Notes under the pieces: generated by a model
Database searches by the model: none
Told to the model about the DNA's origin: nothing
Seen by the model: the letters and a program-made list of their open reading frames with translations, nothing else
Shown: positions 25,857 through 34,319 of the stretch, one piece after another
Numbering within the stretch: position 1 is the first letter of the stretch
Layout of the letters: every line of letters starts with the position of its first letter
Position numbers and translations under genes: made by a program
Assembly (NCBI GenBank): GCA_038229415.1
Contig: JBBROM010000004.1
Location: forward strand, 62,001 to 126,000
From: JANXUR01 sp038229415
Lineage (GTDB): Bacteria; Acidobacteriota; Terriglobia; Terriglobales; Acidobacteriaceae
DNA length: 64,000 nucleotides
Direction: 5' to 3'

Positions 25857-28580
25857 ATGTCAGTTCTACGGCGGCAGCCTAGGATGGCTGCATTTGCACT
25901 ATTATTTCTGGTTTTTTCGGTGCTTGAGCTCACTGCTCATGCGCAAACCGGCGGCAACTCGACCTCTGTGGCTGGGACCATCACCGATGCTTCTGGCGCG
26001 GTCGTCCCCGGCGCGAGCGTTGTTCTACGCAACCCTGTCAGCGGATTCAACCGCACCGTGGTTACCGACAACGCAGGCCAGTTCAGCGTCCCCAACGTGC
26101 CGTTTAACAACTACCACCTGGCCGTGACTCGCGATGGTTTTAGCCCGCTTACGCAGGACGTGGATGTCCGTTCGTCCGTGCCCACTGTGCTGACACTGAC
26201 CTTGCAGATTAAGACTTCAACCGAAACCGTAAACGTTGAGGCAACGAGTGACGACCTGCTGGAGACGACTTCGAACTTTCATACGGACGTAGACCGCGAG
26301 TTGATCGCCAAACTGCCGCTCGAAAGTGCTTCCTCCTCGGTAAGTTCGCTGGTAACGCTTTCCACGCCGGGTGTTGCGGCGGACTCGAATGGTTTGTTCC
26401 ACGGCTTGGGCGACCATGCTCAGAACTCATTCTCGGTGGATGACCAGCCCATCACCGATCAGCAGAGCAAGGCGTTTTCCAACCAGATTCCGCTCGATTC
26501 GATTGAGTCGCTAGAGGTGATCTCGGGCGCACCGCCAGCGGAGTACGGCGAAAAAACCAGCCTCGTCATCAACGTGACCACGCGCTCGGGTCAGGGACTC
26601 ACCACACCCAAAGGCACTGTGAAGCTTTCTTACGGCACCTTTGGCAGCACGAATCTGGGCTTCAATATTGGTTTCGGCGGCAAGAAGTGGGGCAACTTTG
26701 TCTCCTTGAGCGGCCTGAATACAAGTCGCTTTCTCGATCCGCCTGAGTTCAAGCAGTTCCACGACAAAGGCAACGAAGAGAACGCCTTTGACCGGGCCGA
26801 TTGGCAGCCCAATGCCAAGGACTCTTTTCGCCTGAACTTCGGCTATACACGTTCGTGGTTCCAGAACCCCAATACGTATGACGACTTGCACCCGACGCTC
26901 ACCGACCCGGCAGGCAACTTGGTGGGATCGAACGACCAACGTTCGCAGATTGGAACCTACAACCTCGCGCCTTCCTGGACGCGACTGCTGAATACTCACA
27001 CCATCTTCTCGCTGGGCGCATTCGTGCGCCACGACCAGTACAACTACTATCCCAGCAAGAATCTGTACGCGGATTTGGGGCCGATTCAGCAGGAGACGAT
27101 CTCGCAGGATCGCAATCTGACGAATGCAGGCGCACGGGCGAGTTTGTCGTACTCGAAGGGATCCCACAACGCCAAGTTCGGTGTTACCTATCAGCAGACG
27201 TTTCTGCGGGAGAGCGATCAGATCGGCGTGGTTTCGCCATTAGTGAATGCACCTTGTCTGGATGCGACGGGAGCACCCGTGGCGGGTTTCACGGATCCTA
27301 CACAATGCGCCGCAGCCGGATTACAGCCAAACACAGCGGCGAATCCCGCCGCGACCGCGCCCTTTCTGCCGTTTCTCTCGTGCTTCGATCTGACCCGACC
27401 GAATCCCGCCGCCAGCAGCGGCTGCGCTTCGCCGAGCGCCGTCCAATACGGCTTCCGGGGGCGTGCCGATATCAAACTACTGTCGCTGTTTGGGCAGGAC
27501 ACCCTCACTAAAGGCCCGTGGTCTTTCAGCTACGGTCTGCGTGGCGACATCTACCGTGGACTCGCCTCGCACAGCGAGATCCAACCGCGACTTGGCATCT
27601 CCTACAACATCAAGAAGGCGGGCACCGTGCTGCGAGTCTCCTATGCCCGATCTTTGGAGACGCCGTTCAACGAAAACCTGGTACTGTCGGCCACGGGATG
27701 CAACTTCAATGTGATCGCAGCGCTTGTGCCCTGCATCCCGGCAAACTTCAGCCCGGGATGGCGCAATGAGTTCCACGCTGGGCTGGAGCAGGCGTTCGGC
27801 AAATATCTGGTGTTCTCCGGCGAGTACATCTGGAAGTACACGCATAATTCCTACGATTTCAGTGTGCTGGCCAATACACCGATCTCGTTCCCCATCGAGT
27901 GGAAGAGTTCAAAGATTCCGGGCTTTGCCGGACGCATCAGTGTGCCGAACATTCACGGAATCTCCGGCCAGTTCGTGTTTTCCAGCGTGTCGGCGCGCTT
28001 CTTTCCGCCGCAAATTGGCGGACTCGGCACCACCGTCGGGCAGAGCGGTCTTCCCTTCCGTATTGATCACGACGAGAAGTTCAACCAGACCACGCACGTG
28101 CAGTATCAATTCCCAAAACGGGGGCCGTGGATGGGCTTTAACTATCGTTACGACAGCGGCGCTGTGGCCGGAGCCGTGCCCTTTGCAACCGACTCTACGA
28201 CGCCGGTGGATTTAACCGCCTACACCGGTGATCAGCAACTGCAGATTGGGCTGAGCTGTGCAGGTCTACTGCCGACGTTGACCGCACCGCTTACCAGCTG
28301 TGCGCCAAACGATCTGCGCTCCTCGAATGCCGTGATTCCGGCACCAGGCACGCAGAATGCCGATCATAACCCGGCTCGCGTGGCACCGCGCAATCTGTTC
28401 GATATCGCCATTGGCGACGACAACCTGTTCCACACCGACAGCAAGTACAAAGTGACGGCGCAGTTCACCGTAATCAATCTGACGAACAAGGAGTCGCTGT
28501 ACAACTTCCTTTCAACGTTCAGCGGCACGCACTTTGTAACGCCGCGGAGCTTTACGGGGGAGATTGGGTTTAACTTTTAG
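25857..28580 (+). CDS. TonB-dependent receptor with N-terminal carboxypeptidase-regulatory domain (Oar-like)
   Basis: The 907-residue outer-membrane protein starts at ATG 25857 behind GGAGG, then a signal peptide ending near ELTAHA. Residues about 35-120 form a CarboxypepD_reg beta-sandwich (VAGTITDASGAVVPGASVVLRNP, FSVPNVPFNNYHLAVTRDGF). A plug domain follows (LPLESASSSVSSLVTLSTPGV, DSIESLEVISGAPPAEYGEKTSLVINV), then a beta-barrel ending in the aromatic GEIGFNF. This Oar-type architecture is abundant in Acidobacteria. The ligand is unknown; the preceding small His/Cys protein hints at a metal, though sugars are common for these receptors. Confidence 0.93.
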   Translation: MSVLRRQPRMAAFALLFLVFSVLELTAHAQTGGNSTSVAGTITDASGAVVPGASVVLRNPVSGFNRTVVTDNAGQFSVPNVPFNNYHLAVTRDGFSPLTQDVDVRSSVPTVLTLTLQIKTSTETVNVEATSDDLLETTSNFHTDVDRELIAKLPLESASSSVSSLVTLSTPGVAADSNGLFHGLGDHAQNSFSVDDQPITDQQSKAFSNQIPLDSIESLEVISGAPPAEYGEKTSLVINVTTRSGQGLTTPKGTVKLSYGTFGSTNLGFNIGFGGKKWGNFVSLSGLNTSRFLDPPEFKQFHDKGNEENAFDRADWQPNAKDSFRLNFGYTRSWFQNPNTYDDLHPTLTDPAGNLVGSNDQRSQIGTYNLAPSWTRLLNTHTIFSLGAFVRHDQYNYYPSKNLYADLGPIQQETISQDRNLTNAGARASLSYSKGSHNAKFGVTYQQTFLRESDQIGVVSPLVNAPCLDATGAPVAGFTDPTQCAAAGLQPNTAANPAATAPFLPFLSCFDLTRPNPAASSGCASPSAVQYGFRGRADIKLLSLFGQDTLTKGPWSFSYGLRGDIYRGLASHSEIQPRLGISYNIKKAGTVLRVSYARSLETPFNENLVLSATGCNFNVIAALVPCIPANFSPGWRNEFHAGLEQAFGKYLVFSGEYIWKYTHNSYDFSVLANTPISFPIEWKSSKIPGFAGRISVPNIHGISGQFVFSSVSARFFPPQIGGLGTTVGQSGLPFRIDHDEKFNQTTHVQYQFPKRGPWMGFNYRYDSGAVAGAVPFATDSTTPVDLTAYTGDQQLQIGLSCAGLLPTLTAPLTSCAPNDLRSSNAVIPAPGTQNADHNPARVAPRNLFDIAIGDDNLFHTDSKYKVTAQFTVINLTNKESLYNFLSTFSGTHFVTPRSFTGEIGFNF

Positions 28581-28624
28581 GGGCGATTGCCTGCGCGAGG
28601 GAGTTTGGGCGGCAATAGTGTGCG

Positions 28625-28669
28625 AACGGCCAAGGGACGTGGCTTCCCCGGACTTGGCCGTTTGTTTTG
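28625..28669 (+). terminator. Rho-independent terminator after the TonB receptor gene
   Basis: AACGGCCAAG (28625-28634) pairs perfectly with CTTGGCCGTT (28653-28662) and is followed by TGTTTTG. It lies 44 bases beyond the receptor stop codon. Confidence 0.7.
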
Positions 28670-28681
28670 AGCTAAGGTTCT

Positions 28682-28770
28682 TGGTGCCGGGAGGGGGACT
28701 TGAACCCCCACAACCCTTGCGGGTCTGCGGATTTTAAGTCCGCTGCGTCTGCCGATTTCGCCATCCCGGC
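28682..28770 (-). tRNA. tRNA-Leu (TAA anticodon)
   Basis: The minus strand gives an 89-base class II tRNA: acceptor GCCGGGA/TCCCGGC, D-arm ATGGCGAAATCGGCAGACGC, anticodon stem GCGGA/TCCGC with loop CTTAAAA (anticodon TAA), a long variable arm and T-arm GGTTCAAGTCC. A73 and CCA are encoded. Confidence 0.95.
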
Positions 28771-29030
28771 CGGGGGCGTAAGGTGTTGATAAATCGAGGG
28801 TAATAGATGGTTGTGGGCATTGCAAGTCGGCGCGTCGTACGCGACCGCTCGAGAACGAGTGTGGGGGCATAGTTAGAGCGAAGCTGGTGTCTGCTGAGGC
28901 CCTATTCTTTCCGCGGGAGCCAGGCACGGGTCGCAGGGTTATACTAATTTGCCGCAGGCTCGGAAATTGCAGCCTCGCTCGGCCGTCACGAAAAACCGCA
29001 ACACATTCGGAAACTCGGGAGATGCATCTG

Positions 29031-30623
29031 ATGGTAGTGTCTGTCTGTCTCGCCAACCTGCCCAGCCCTTCCAGCAAATTTTTGGCGTTTAAGAAAGTTG
29101 CCACCGCGTTGCCGAACTTTCTACGTGTGGCTGTGGTTCTGAGCCTCTGCACCCTGGCGGTCTCGGTGTGGGGAGCGAGCAAGCCCGCGGCGAAGCCTCG
29201 GCCCGCCTCGGCCCCCAGCACTGCGGGGCAGTGGGCCGGGCCCGTTAATTTTTGCGCGTTTCCCTGCCTGGTCGGGTCGGATGCAGCAGTGCTGAACACG
29301 GGCAAAGTGCTCTTCTACTACTACCCCGCCAAAGGCAAGTTCAACTCCCAGGCGATGCTGCTCGATCCGGCGACGGGCCAACTCACCGATGTGTCTTTGC
29401 CCGTCAGCGGAGACATCTTCTGCTCGGGACTGACGATTGTGCCCAACGGCAAGGTGGTGGTTACGGGCGGCAACGTCATGGTCGGACACTGCAGCGCCAA
29501 TGCCGCCTCCGGTTGCGGGACGTCCACGACGATGATTTTTGATCCCGCCACCTCCACCTGGGCAACCGGCCAGAACATGAACTACGCCCGCTGGTACCCC
29601 AGTAGCGTAGAACTCACCGATGGCACCTTCCTGGAAGTCTCCGGAACCGACGCAACGGGTACGCTGGTGCAAACGCCACTGGAGTCGTACAACTACACCA
29701 CGGGCAAGTGGACGACGTTGGCCGCATCGGCAAACCTGCCAGTATCGGTTCAGCAGGTGTATCCGAGACTTTCGCTTCTTCCCAGCGGCAAGGTATTTCT
29801 GTCGTCGCCTGCCGCGCGGAACTACCTGTTCGACCCTGGCACCAATAGCTGGGCCTTCGTAGCCAATTCGAACTTTGGATATCGCTACTACGCTCCCCAT
29901 GTACTGTTGCCGGGGCAGCAGAAGATTCTGGTAGCCGGGGGCTCGCCCTCCAGGACCAATGGTGGCACCACCTCCACCGCCACAGCGGAGGTGATTGATA
30001 TGTCGGTGGCCCAGCCCAAGTGGAGCTACACCGGGGCAATGACTTATGGCCGATACAACGAGAGCCTCGTCCTGCTGGCGGATGGAACCGTGTTGGCGGT
30101 GGGTGGCGGAAGCGGAGGCGGGAAATACACAAACCCGGTACTGACCCCTGAATTGTACGATCCGAAAACTGGGCTTTGGTCGCTGATGGCGGCGCAGCAG
30201 ATTCAGCGGACCTACCACTCGACCGCCGTGCTGCTGCCCGACGGACGCGTGATCTCCGCCGGTTCTGACAACGGCGCGTCGACCGAAGTGACCTACGAGA
30301 TATTCAGCCCGCCTTACCTGTTCAGCGGTGCGCGTCCGGTCATCCAGTCCGCGCCCGCATCGGTTACATACAATGCGAAGTTCAACATCACCACGGCGAG
30401 CGCCGCGACCATTACGCGTGTTGCGCTGATGCGTCCCAGTGCCACGACTCACGCCGATGATTTTGATCAACGGTACGTGGACTTGACCTTCACTCGGGGT
30501 GCGGGCACGATTCAAGCCACGGCACCGGCGAATGGCAGCCAAGCGCCTCCCGGCTACTACATGCTGGTGATTGTGAACTCAAATGGCGTGCCTTCCGTCA
30601 TGCCGTTCGTGCAACTGAACTAG
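29031..30623 (+). CDS. Secreted galactose oxidase-like copper radical oxidase
   Basis: The product (about 530 residues from ATG 29031, GGGAG nine bases upstream) has an uncleaved-looking N-terminal helix or signal (FLRVAVVLSLCTLAVSVWGAS) and then a seven-bladed kelch-type propeller followed by an Ig-like C-terminal domain (DUF1929). All active-site residues of galactose/glyoxal oxidases can be placed: C131 in DIFCSGL and Y189 in NYARWYPS for the thioether cofactor, Y395 and H396 in QRTYHSTAV, and H474 in ATTHADDFDQR. The end PPGYYMLVIVNSNGVPSV matches the C-terminal domain. It should oxidise an alcohol or aldehyde to make hydrogen peroxide outside the cytoplasm; the substrate is unknown. Confidence 0.88.
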   Translation: MVVSVCLANLPSPSSKFLAFKKVATALPNFLRVAVVLSLCTLAVSVWGASKPAAKPRPASAPSTAGQWAGPVNFCAFPCLVGSDAAVLNTGKVLFYYYPAKGKFNSQAMLLDPATGQLTDVSLPVSGDIFCSGLTIVPNGKVVVTGGNVMVGHCSANAASGCGTSTTMIFDPATSTWATGQNMNYARWYPSSVELTDGTFLEVSGTDATGTLVQTPLESYNYTTGKWTTLAASANLPVSVQQVYPRLSLLPSGKVFLSSPAARNYLFDPGTNSWAFVANSNFGYRYYAPHVLLPGQQKILVAGGSPSRTNGGTTSTATAEVIDMSVAQPKWSYTGAMTYGRYNESLVLLADGTVLAVGGGSGGGKYTNPVLTPELYDPKTGLWSLMAAQQIQRTYHSTAVLLPDGRVISAGSDNGASTEVTYEIFSPPYLFSGARPVIQSAPASVTYNAKFNITTASAATITRVALMRPSATTHADDFDQRYVDLTFTRGAGTIQATAPANGSQAPPGYYMLVIVNSNGVPSVMPFVQLN

Positions 30624-31069
30624 GACTCAACTAAGACTGAACTCAGACGCGGGGCAGTTACTGGGTGCGGGTTCCCGCGAAATGCCTCAGGCCATCCGCA
30701 CCCTCCCGAATGGCGCCCGGCAGGTGAAATCCTCGTCTGTTGCCAAGAAGGCAACCCTCACCCGGATTTCCACCGTTGTTTCGGAGTCGAGGCCAGCTAG
30801 ACGATGCTATGTGTGCGTGTAACTTATTGATTCGCAATGCGTTTATGTGTTTCTACTCGGACTCATCGGGCACGAAATTCATTGACCAGAACGCCCTGTT
30901 CGGGTTACAATCTATGTTCCGGAGAGTTCCAGAACTCGCAGGAGAGAAGTCCGCCTCCCGGGTGGTGTTAGGCCAAAAGCTTGCCCCCACGGGTTCTGGG
31001 AGAATCGTTGATGTTAAGCAGACAGTAAACTCTCTTCGAATCACTCTTTACCACATAAGGCAGGTCTTC
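30624..31069. other. Intergenic region, no gene supported
   Basis: A 446-base stretch between the oxidase and a small conserved gene. It holds a short hairpin GTTGCC-AAGAA-GGCAAC (30739-30755). An open frame runs through its second half into the next gene, but its composition is unlike a real protein. No terminator or clear promoter was found. Confidence 0.5.
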
Positions 31070-31297
31070 ATGGCAAAACGACGTGGAAATCCCAACTGGG
31101 GCAAACCGGAACCGATCGGTCCCGTGGTTCCCACCGTAACCGAGTTTGAGCAGGTGGTGAAGGAATGGAAGCTAACCCCAGACCAGTACCTGCGCTCAAC
31201 CCGTCTGCGGGAGTGGGCCCGCCGTAACAAGAACTCAAAGTACATCCCCGAGCCGTTGCTGGAAGCCTGGGGCTTCGAGATCGAGTCGGCGCTGTAG
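31070..31297 (+). CDS. Small conserved hypothetical protein
   Basis: The 75-residue protein begins MAKRRGNPNWGKPEP and continues with a helical, charged region (TEFEQVVKEWKLTPDQYLRSTRLREWARRNKNSKYIP) before EPLLEAWGFEIESAL. The composition, with many Arg, Lys and Trp, suggests a small soluble, possibly nucleic-acid-contacting protein. I do not recognise a named family. I chose ATG 31070 because the upstream extension is low quality. A very strong terminator follows. Confidence 0.75.
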   Translation: MAKRRGNPNWGKPEPIGPVVPTVTEFEQVVKEWKLTPDQYLRSTRLREWARRNKNSKYIPEPLLEAWGFEIESAL

Positions 31298-31316
31298 GTT
31301 TTAGATTTGAAAGTGT

Positions 31317-31343
31317 AAAGGCCGCCCGCGGGCGGCCTTTTTC
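31317..31343. terminator. Perfect-palindrome terminator, probably bidirectional
   Basis: AAAGGCCGCCC and GGGCGGCCTTT are separated by two bases and flanked by an A-rich and a T-rich side. It lies between convergent genes and could stop transcripts from both. Confidence 0.85.
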
Positions 31344-31364
31344 TTGCACGTCGCGGTGCTCCCA

Positions 31365-31796
31365 TTAGCGATCCATGAACTCCAGAATCGGGCCGAGTAT
31401 GTAAGCCACACTGAATCCAGTGAGGTACACGCCCGCCGCCAGCCAGAGCATCGCCCGACTTAAGCGCGATGCCGTGCCACACGCTGGGTCATTTTCTTCA
31501 CAGGTAGTTCGCGCTCTTTGCAATCGCGGCGCCCACCAATAGGTGTAGAGAAAGCTGAGGGCAATCATGATGCCCGCAACCCAAAACACCACCCGCTTGT
31601 GATGCGAGAGCGTAACCAGCCACGGCAGGAACGACAAGGCGGAAGCGACGGTCGCTCCTAGCCCCAGCAGAACCAGCAGAGACGGCAACGCACAGCACAG
31701 CAACGTGCCGACCGAAGTGAATAGGGACAGGTAGCCCAAAACAGCATCGCGCCCAGTCCGGGATCCCTTTACAACATAAAGTTCTGACTCTGTCAT
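31365..31796 (-). CDS. MerT-like metal (mercuric ion) transport membrane protein
   Basis: The 143-residue inner-membrane protein has three hydrophobic helices. The first carries a Cys-Cys pair (C34-C35 in VGTLLCCALPSLLVLLGLG), as in MerT. The loop between helices two and three holds a second pair in TCEENDPACGT, equivalent to MerT Cys76/Cys82. Helix three is MLWLAAGVYLTGFSVAYIL. In MerT these pairs pass Hg(II) from periplasmic MerP to the cytoplasm. Its start codon overlaps the stop of the upstream HMA gene (ATGA), giving the MerP-like then MerT-like order. No merA or merR is in the window, so another soft metal is possible. Confidence 0.75.
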   Translation of the reverse strand: MTESELYVVKGSRTGRDAVLGYLSLFTSVGTLLCCALPSLLVLLGLGATVASALSFLPWLVTLSHHKRVVFWVAGIMIALSFLYTYWWAPRLQRARTTCEENDPACGTASRLSRAMLWLAAGVYLTGFSVAYILGPILEFMDR

Positions 31797-32320
31797 CGTT
31801 GATTCGCCCCCTTTGCATCGCCTTGCATTGCAATGCTGCGGTATTGGATTGAGGTTGGCAGCTTGCCTGCCGGAGTCTCGGGAATGGTTCCTGAAACGAT
31901 TACGGGCTTGCCAGCCAGACTTTGCCAGTCGGCTTTGCTCTGCTGAGACTCGGGCGCAAGATCGTAGACTTCGTGGGTACCTGCGACCTCAATTCGAGGC
32001 TTACCACCTTCCGAGCGTAGAGTGCCAGAGACTTCCACCTGTGACTGTTTAGTCACGAAGCCGTTCTTTGCGATTGCATCCTGCAACTGCTTCATAGTGA
32101 CGGTGTTGCCGGGGTTTAAGTCCACGGTAGCCGAGCCTTGATTAAGACTGACCTCGACCTTGCCGACTCCGTTAATGCTGGTAAGAGCCACGCGCACGGC
32201 GTGGGCACAGACTGCTCAATCCATTCCGAAGACGGTCATGACGACGTGATGAAATTCAGCGTGGGCCGAGACCGCCAAGAGTAGCGAAAGAACCACGGTT
32301 CTCCATACAAATGTCCTCAT
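31793..32320 (-). CDS. Candidate selenoprotein: periplasmic MerP-like HMA protein with in-frame TGA at the CxxC motif
   Basis: From ATG 32320 the frame is open to the stop at 31793 except for one TGA at 32218-32216. The start has a textbook RBS (GGGAGAATTT before ATG). It begins with a signal peptide (MRTFVWRTVVLSLLLAVSAHA) and then an HMA domain (FHHVVMTVFGMD-TGA-AVCAHAVRVALTSINGVGKVEV, and DAIAKNGF). In HMA proteins the motif is GM-x-C-x-x-C, so the TGA (codon 35) stands exactly for the first metal-binding Cys, with C38 intact. The 176-codon frame has no other defect. A stem-loop just downstream fits a SECIS. Residues 85-175 add a beta-rich domain (VSGTLRSEGGKPRIEVAGTHEVYDL). Likely product: a 175-residue UxxC metal-binding protein. 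The alternative is a nonsense mutation or base error. Confidence 0.75.
32188..32204 (-). promoter_or_regulatory. Putative bacterial SECIS stem-loop
   Basis: In minus-strand RNA CCACGC (32204-32199) pairs with GCGUGG (32193-32188), six contiguous base pairs, around the loop CGUGC. The loop begins 17 bases after the UGA, within the range known for bacterial SECIS elements, and has a G as its second base, a feature common in such loops. It is inside the coding sequence, as bacterial SECIS elements are. Confidence 0.5.
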
Positions 32321-32329
32321 AAATTCTCC

Positions 32330-33184
32330 CTAGTGACTGGTGTGACTATGTTGGAAGAGGAAATAACTGACATTGAGGGCAACCCGCACCCGTTCGCGGG
32401 GTAAGAGGCTACCTACGTCGCGATAGATGGGAAATTGCACTCCGCCTGATATGGCAAAGCTCTTGTAGATGCCAAGTACACTCGGCCCCAGAAAGATCTG
32501 GTGCGCGTCGCTGCCCGCAAGGGTTGCGCCGCCGAACCTTGCCGTAGTGGACTTCTCGCCCGTCAGCTCGGCGAAGCCGCGCCAGTCCCAGAAGGGATAG
32601 TCTTTGCGAAGGGCGCGCGGACGATAGCCATATACGGCGCTATAGGTGAAGGTTTGCGGGCGGCGGTCTCCGTTATTGGCTGCAAAGCCGGTGTAGCCAC
32701 CGCCGAACCACACATAGTTGGAACGGGATGCCAGACCGGTTGCAGCGGAAAGCGTAATCCCGGGCGCTCGTTCGAGGTTGTCCAGAACTCCCGGGCCACC
32801 TTGCGGCCCGGGCACAACGATCCCGGCAAAGGCGGTGCTTTCGAGACGCAATCCAACGTTCTTGGCGTTGTGATGGAAGCGCCAGCCGAGGTTGCTTTCA
32901 AAGTCGCCGCCACCACCCAGCCGTGTGCCCGGCAATGACGCGTTAGTGAGAATTGCTGGAACGGTAAACGACACTTGCAGGTGTGGCGTGAAACCGTAGG
33001 CAAAGAGCGACCGCGAAGTGAGTTGCGATCCCGCCCCGGTGTTACGCCAGATCAGCCCTTCGTCAAAGCTCCACTCCCCCTGCGAGTTAACGGGTGTGGC
33101 ATAGCCAAAGATGGGGCCGTGTCCGGCGGCGCTTGCTTGCGCGACCAGGCACAGACCCCAGCAAAAACAGACGAGCCATTTCAT
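32330..33184 (-). CDS. Outer-membrane beta-barrel-like protein of the metal operon
   Basis: The 284-residue protein has a signal peptide (MKWLVCFCWGLCLVAQASA) and then alternating amphipathic strands (LFAYGFTPHLQVSFTVPAIL, DFESNLGWRFHHNAKNVGLRLES, YVWFGGGYTGFA, TFTYSAVYGYR, HQIFLGPSVLGIYKSFAISGGVQFP) ending in an aromatic NVSYFLFQ strand and a His-rich HSHTSH tail. That looks like an outer-membrane barrel. Its stop codon (TAG) is nine bases before the HMA gene and overlaps that gene's RBS, so they are co-translated. Similar barrels are found beside heavy-metal genes. Transport or sensing roles are guesses. Confidence 0.7.
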   Translation of the reverse strand: MKWLVCFCWGLCLVAQASAAGHGPIFGYATPVNSQGEWSFDEGLIWRNTGAGSQLTSRSLFAYGFTPHLQVSFTVPAILTNASLPGTRLGGGGDFESNLGWRFHHNAKNVGLRLESTAFAGIVVPGPQGGPGVLDNLERAPGITLSAATGLASRSNYVWFGGGYTGFAANNGDRRPQTFTYSAVYGYRPRALRKDYPFWDWRGFAELTGEKSTTARFGGATLAGSDAHQIFLGPSVLGIYKSFAISGGVQFPIYRDVGSLLPRERVRVALNVSYFLFQHSHTSH

Positions 33185-33291
33185 AGTCCGATTCCTTTCC
33201 CTTTGCTAGAAACGGCAACAAAATGCAGGTTGCCTTGGGCGCAAAAGCATGAAGGCCCATGCGCCGCATCGAAGCCAGCGTGAGGATGGAA

Positions 33292-33663
33292 TCAGATTCG
33301 GAGGATTGTTATGGAAGCACCGCCCGGCGGCCCGGATGGAGAGGTGTCACGAAATGCAGATACCACGGGAACGACTTGCGGGGTCAGCGATACGAAAACT
33401 GGCAGCGCAGCGAAAACAGCCACATCCACCACAGCGTGAAACTTTACTGGCTCGGTCGTAACGGCTGGATGCTCTGGACTCGCAACCGTTGGCTTGCAAC
33501 AGGGATGCGATTCAGGTGCGCCAGCACAGGCACCCGCCATCTTCTTGCAGCACGCCATCTCATCGGGCGTAAGCTGCTGGCCGGGCGAGAGGCACGCCAT
33601 GACAGGCGCGACGCTCCAGAGCAGCACCAAACCCGAAACCACGAAGATGCGTAGCGAGCGCAT
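33292..33663 (-). CDS. Secreted Cys-rich protein, first gene of the metal operon
   Basis: A 123-residue protein with a signal peptide (MRSLRIFVVSGLVLLWSVAPVMA). The mature N-terminus has seven cysteines in 35 residues, including two Cys-Cys pairs (CLSPGQQLTPDEMACCKKMAGACAGAPESHPCC). The rest is hydrophobic and Pro-rich (VVDVAVFAALPVFVSLTPQVVPV). Paired cysteines suggest soft-metal binding or disulfides. It lies 107 bases upstream of the barrel gene on the same strand. I do not recognise a named family. Confidence 0.7.
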   Translation of the reverse strand: MRSLRIFVVSGLVLLWSVAPVMACLSPGQQLTPDEMACCKKMAGACAGAPESHPCCKPTVASPEHPAVTTEPVKFHAVVDVAVFAALPVFVSLTPQVVPVVSAFRDTSPSGPPGGASITILRI

Positions 33664-33866
33664 GGGTCGAGTTTATGCTGGCAACTGTATCGAGCGCAAA
33701 TCGGCATGAGTAACGCAGGTGCTCTACGATCGAGTCTGCGCTGTAAGGGGTCTTAGGAGTAGGAGAGCAAAAGCACTCACGCGGCGGCTTTCTTGCTTGC
33801 GTGTTGGCCTTCCAGCGGGCATGATAATGCAGTAGATTGTGAAAATTGTGACACATGTGAGGATTT

Positions 33867-34271
33867 ATGAAGCGAGTGACTGGTATTGGCGGCGTTTTCT
33901 TTAAAGCGAGCGATCCGGGTGCGCTGTATGCCTGGTATGAGAAGCATCTAGGGATCAAGCGTGAGGCGGATGGATTTGGCGCGATCTTTCACTGGAATGT
34001 GCTGGCAGAGGCGGGCACGAGCGCGGAAGAGCCCGGAATGACGATATGGTCCATCTTTCCAGAAAAAACAGCGAATTTTGGCACCGGTCCGCAGACGTTC
34101 ATGATGAATTACCGGGTGGACGATATGGACGCCTTGCTGACTGCGCTCGAGTCGGAGGGTGTGACTATTGATCCTAAACGGGATAACCATGAATTCGGGA
34201 AGTTTGCCTGGATTGTGGATCCGGAGGGCAACCGGATCGAACTGTGGGAGGCTCCGAAACAGGGCAGTTGA
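33867..34271 (+). CDS. VOC-superfamily (glyoxalase/bleomycin-resistance-like) protein
   Basis: A 134-residue single-domain VOC protein with paired beta-alpha-beta-beta-beta units: TGIGGVFFKASDPGALYAWYEKHLGI, then MMNYRVDDMDALLTALESEGV and the metal-site-like ending FAWIVDPEGNRIELWE. The final Glu and the His in FHWNV are candidate metal ligands. VOC proteins cover isomerases, dioxygenases and resistance proteins; the function here is unknown. It is intact, unlike the VOC copy at 11938. Confidence 0.9.
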   Translation: MKRVTGIGGVFFKASDPGALYAWYEKHLGIKREADGFGAIFHWNVLAEAGTSAEEPGMTIWSIFPEKTANFGTGPQTFMMNYRVDDMDALLTALESEGVTIDPKRDNHEFGKFAWIVDPEGNRIELWEAPKQGS

Positions 34272-34319
34272 AAGCGGTAAGATGAAGCAAATGGTCGAGG
34301 ACAGGCTGGAGCCCAAAGG

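Noticed and set aside
29121..30542. 473-codon open frame on the minus strand over the copper radical oxidase gene
   Set aside because: It is a GC-rich antisense shadow: low complexity, no family motif, and the plus-strand frame carries all active-site residues.
30740..31069. Upstream in-frame extension of the small gene at 31070
   Set aside because: The added residues have no protein-like pattern, and the short form begins with a typical conserved start MAKRRGNPNWGKP.
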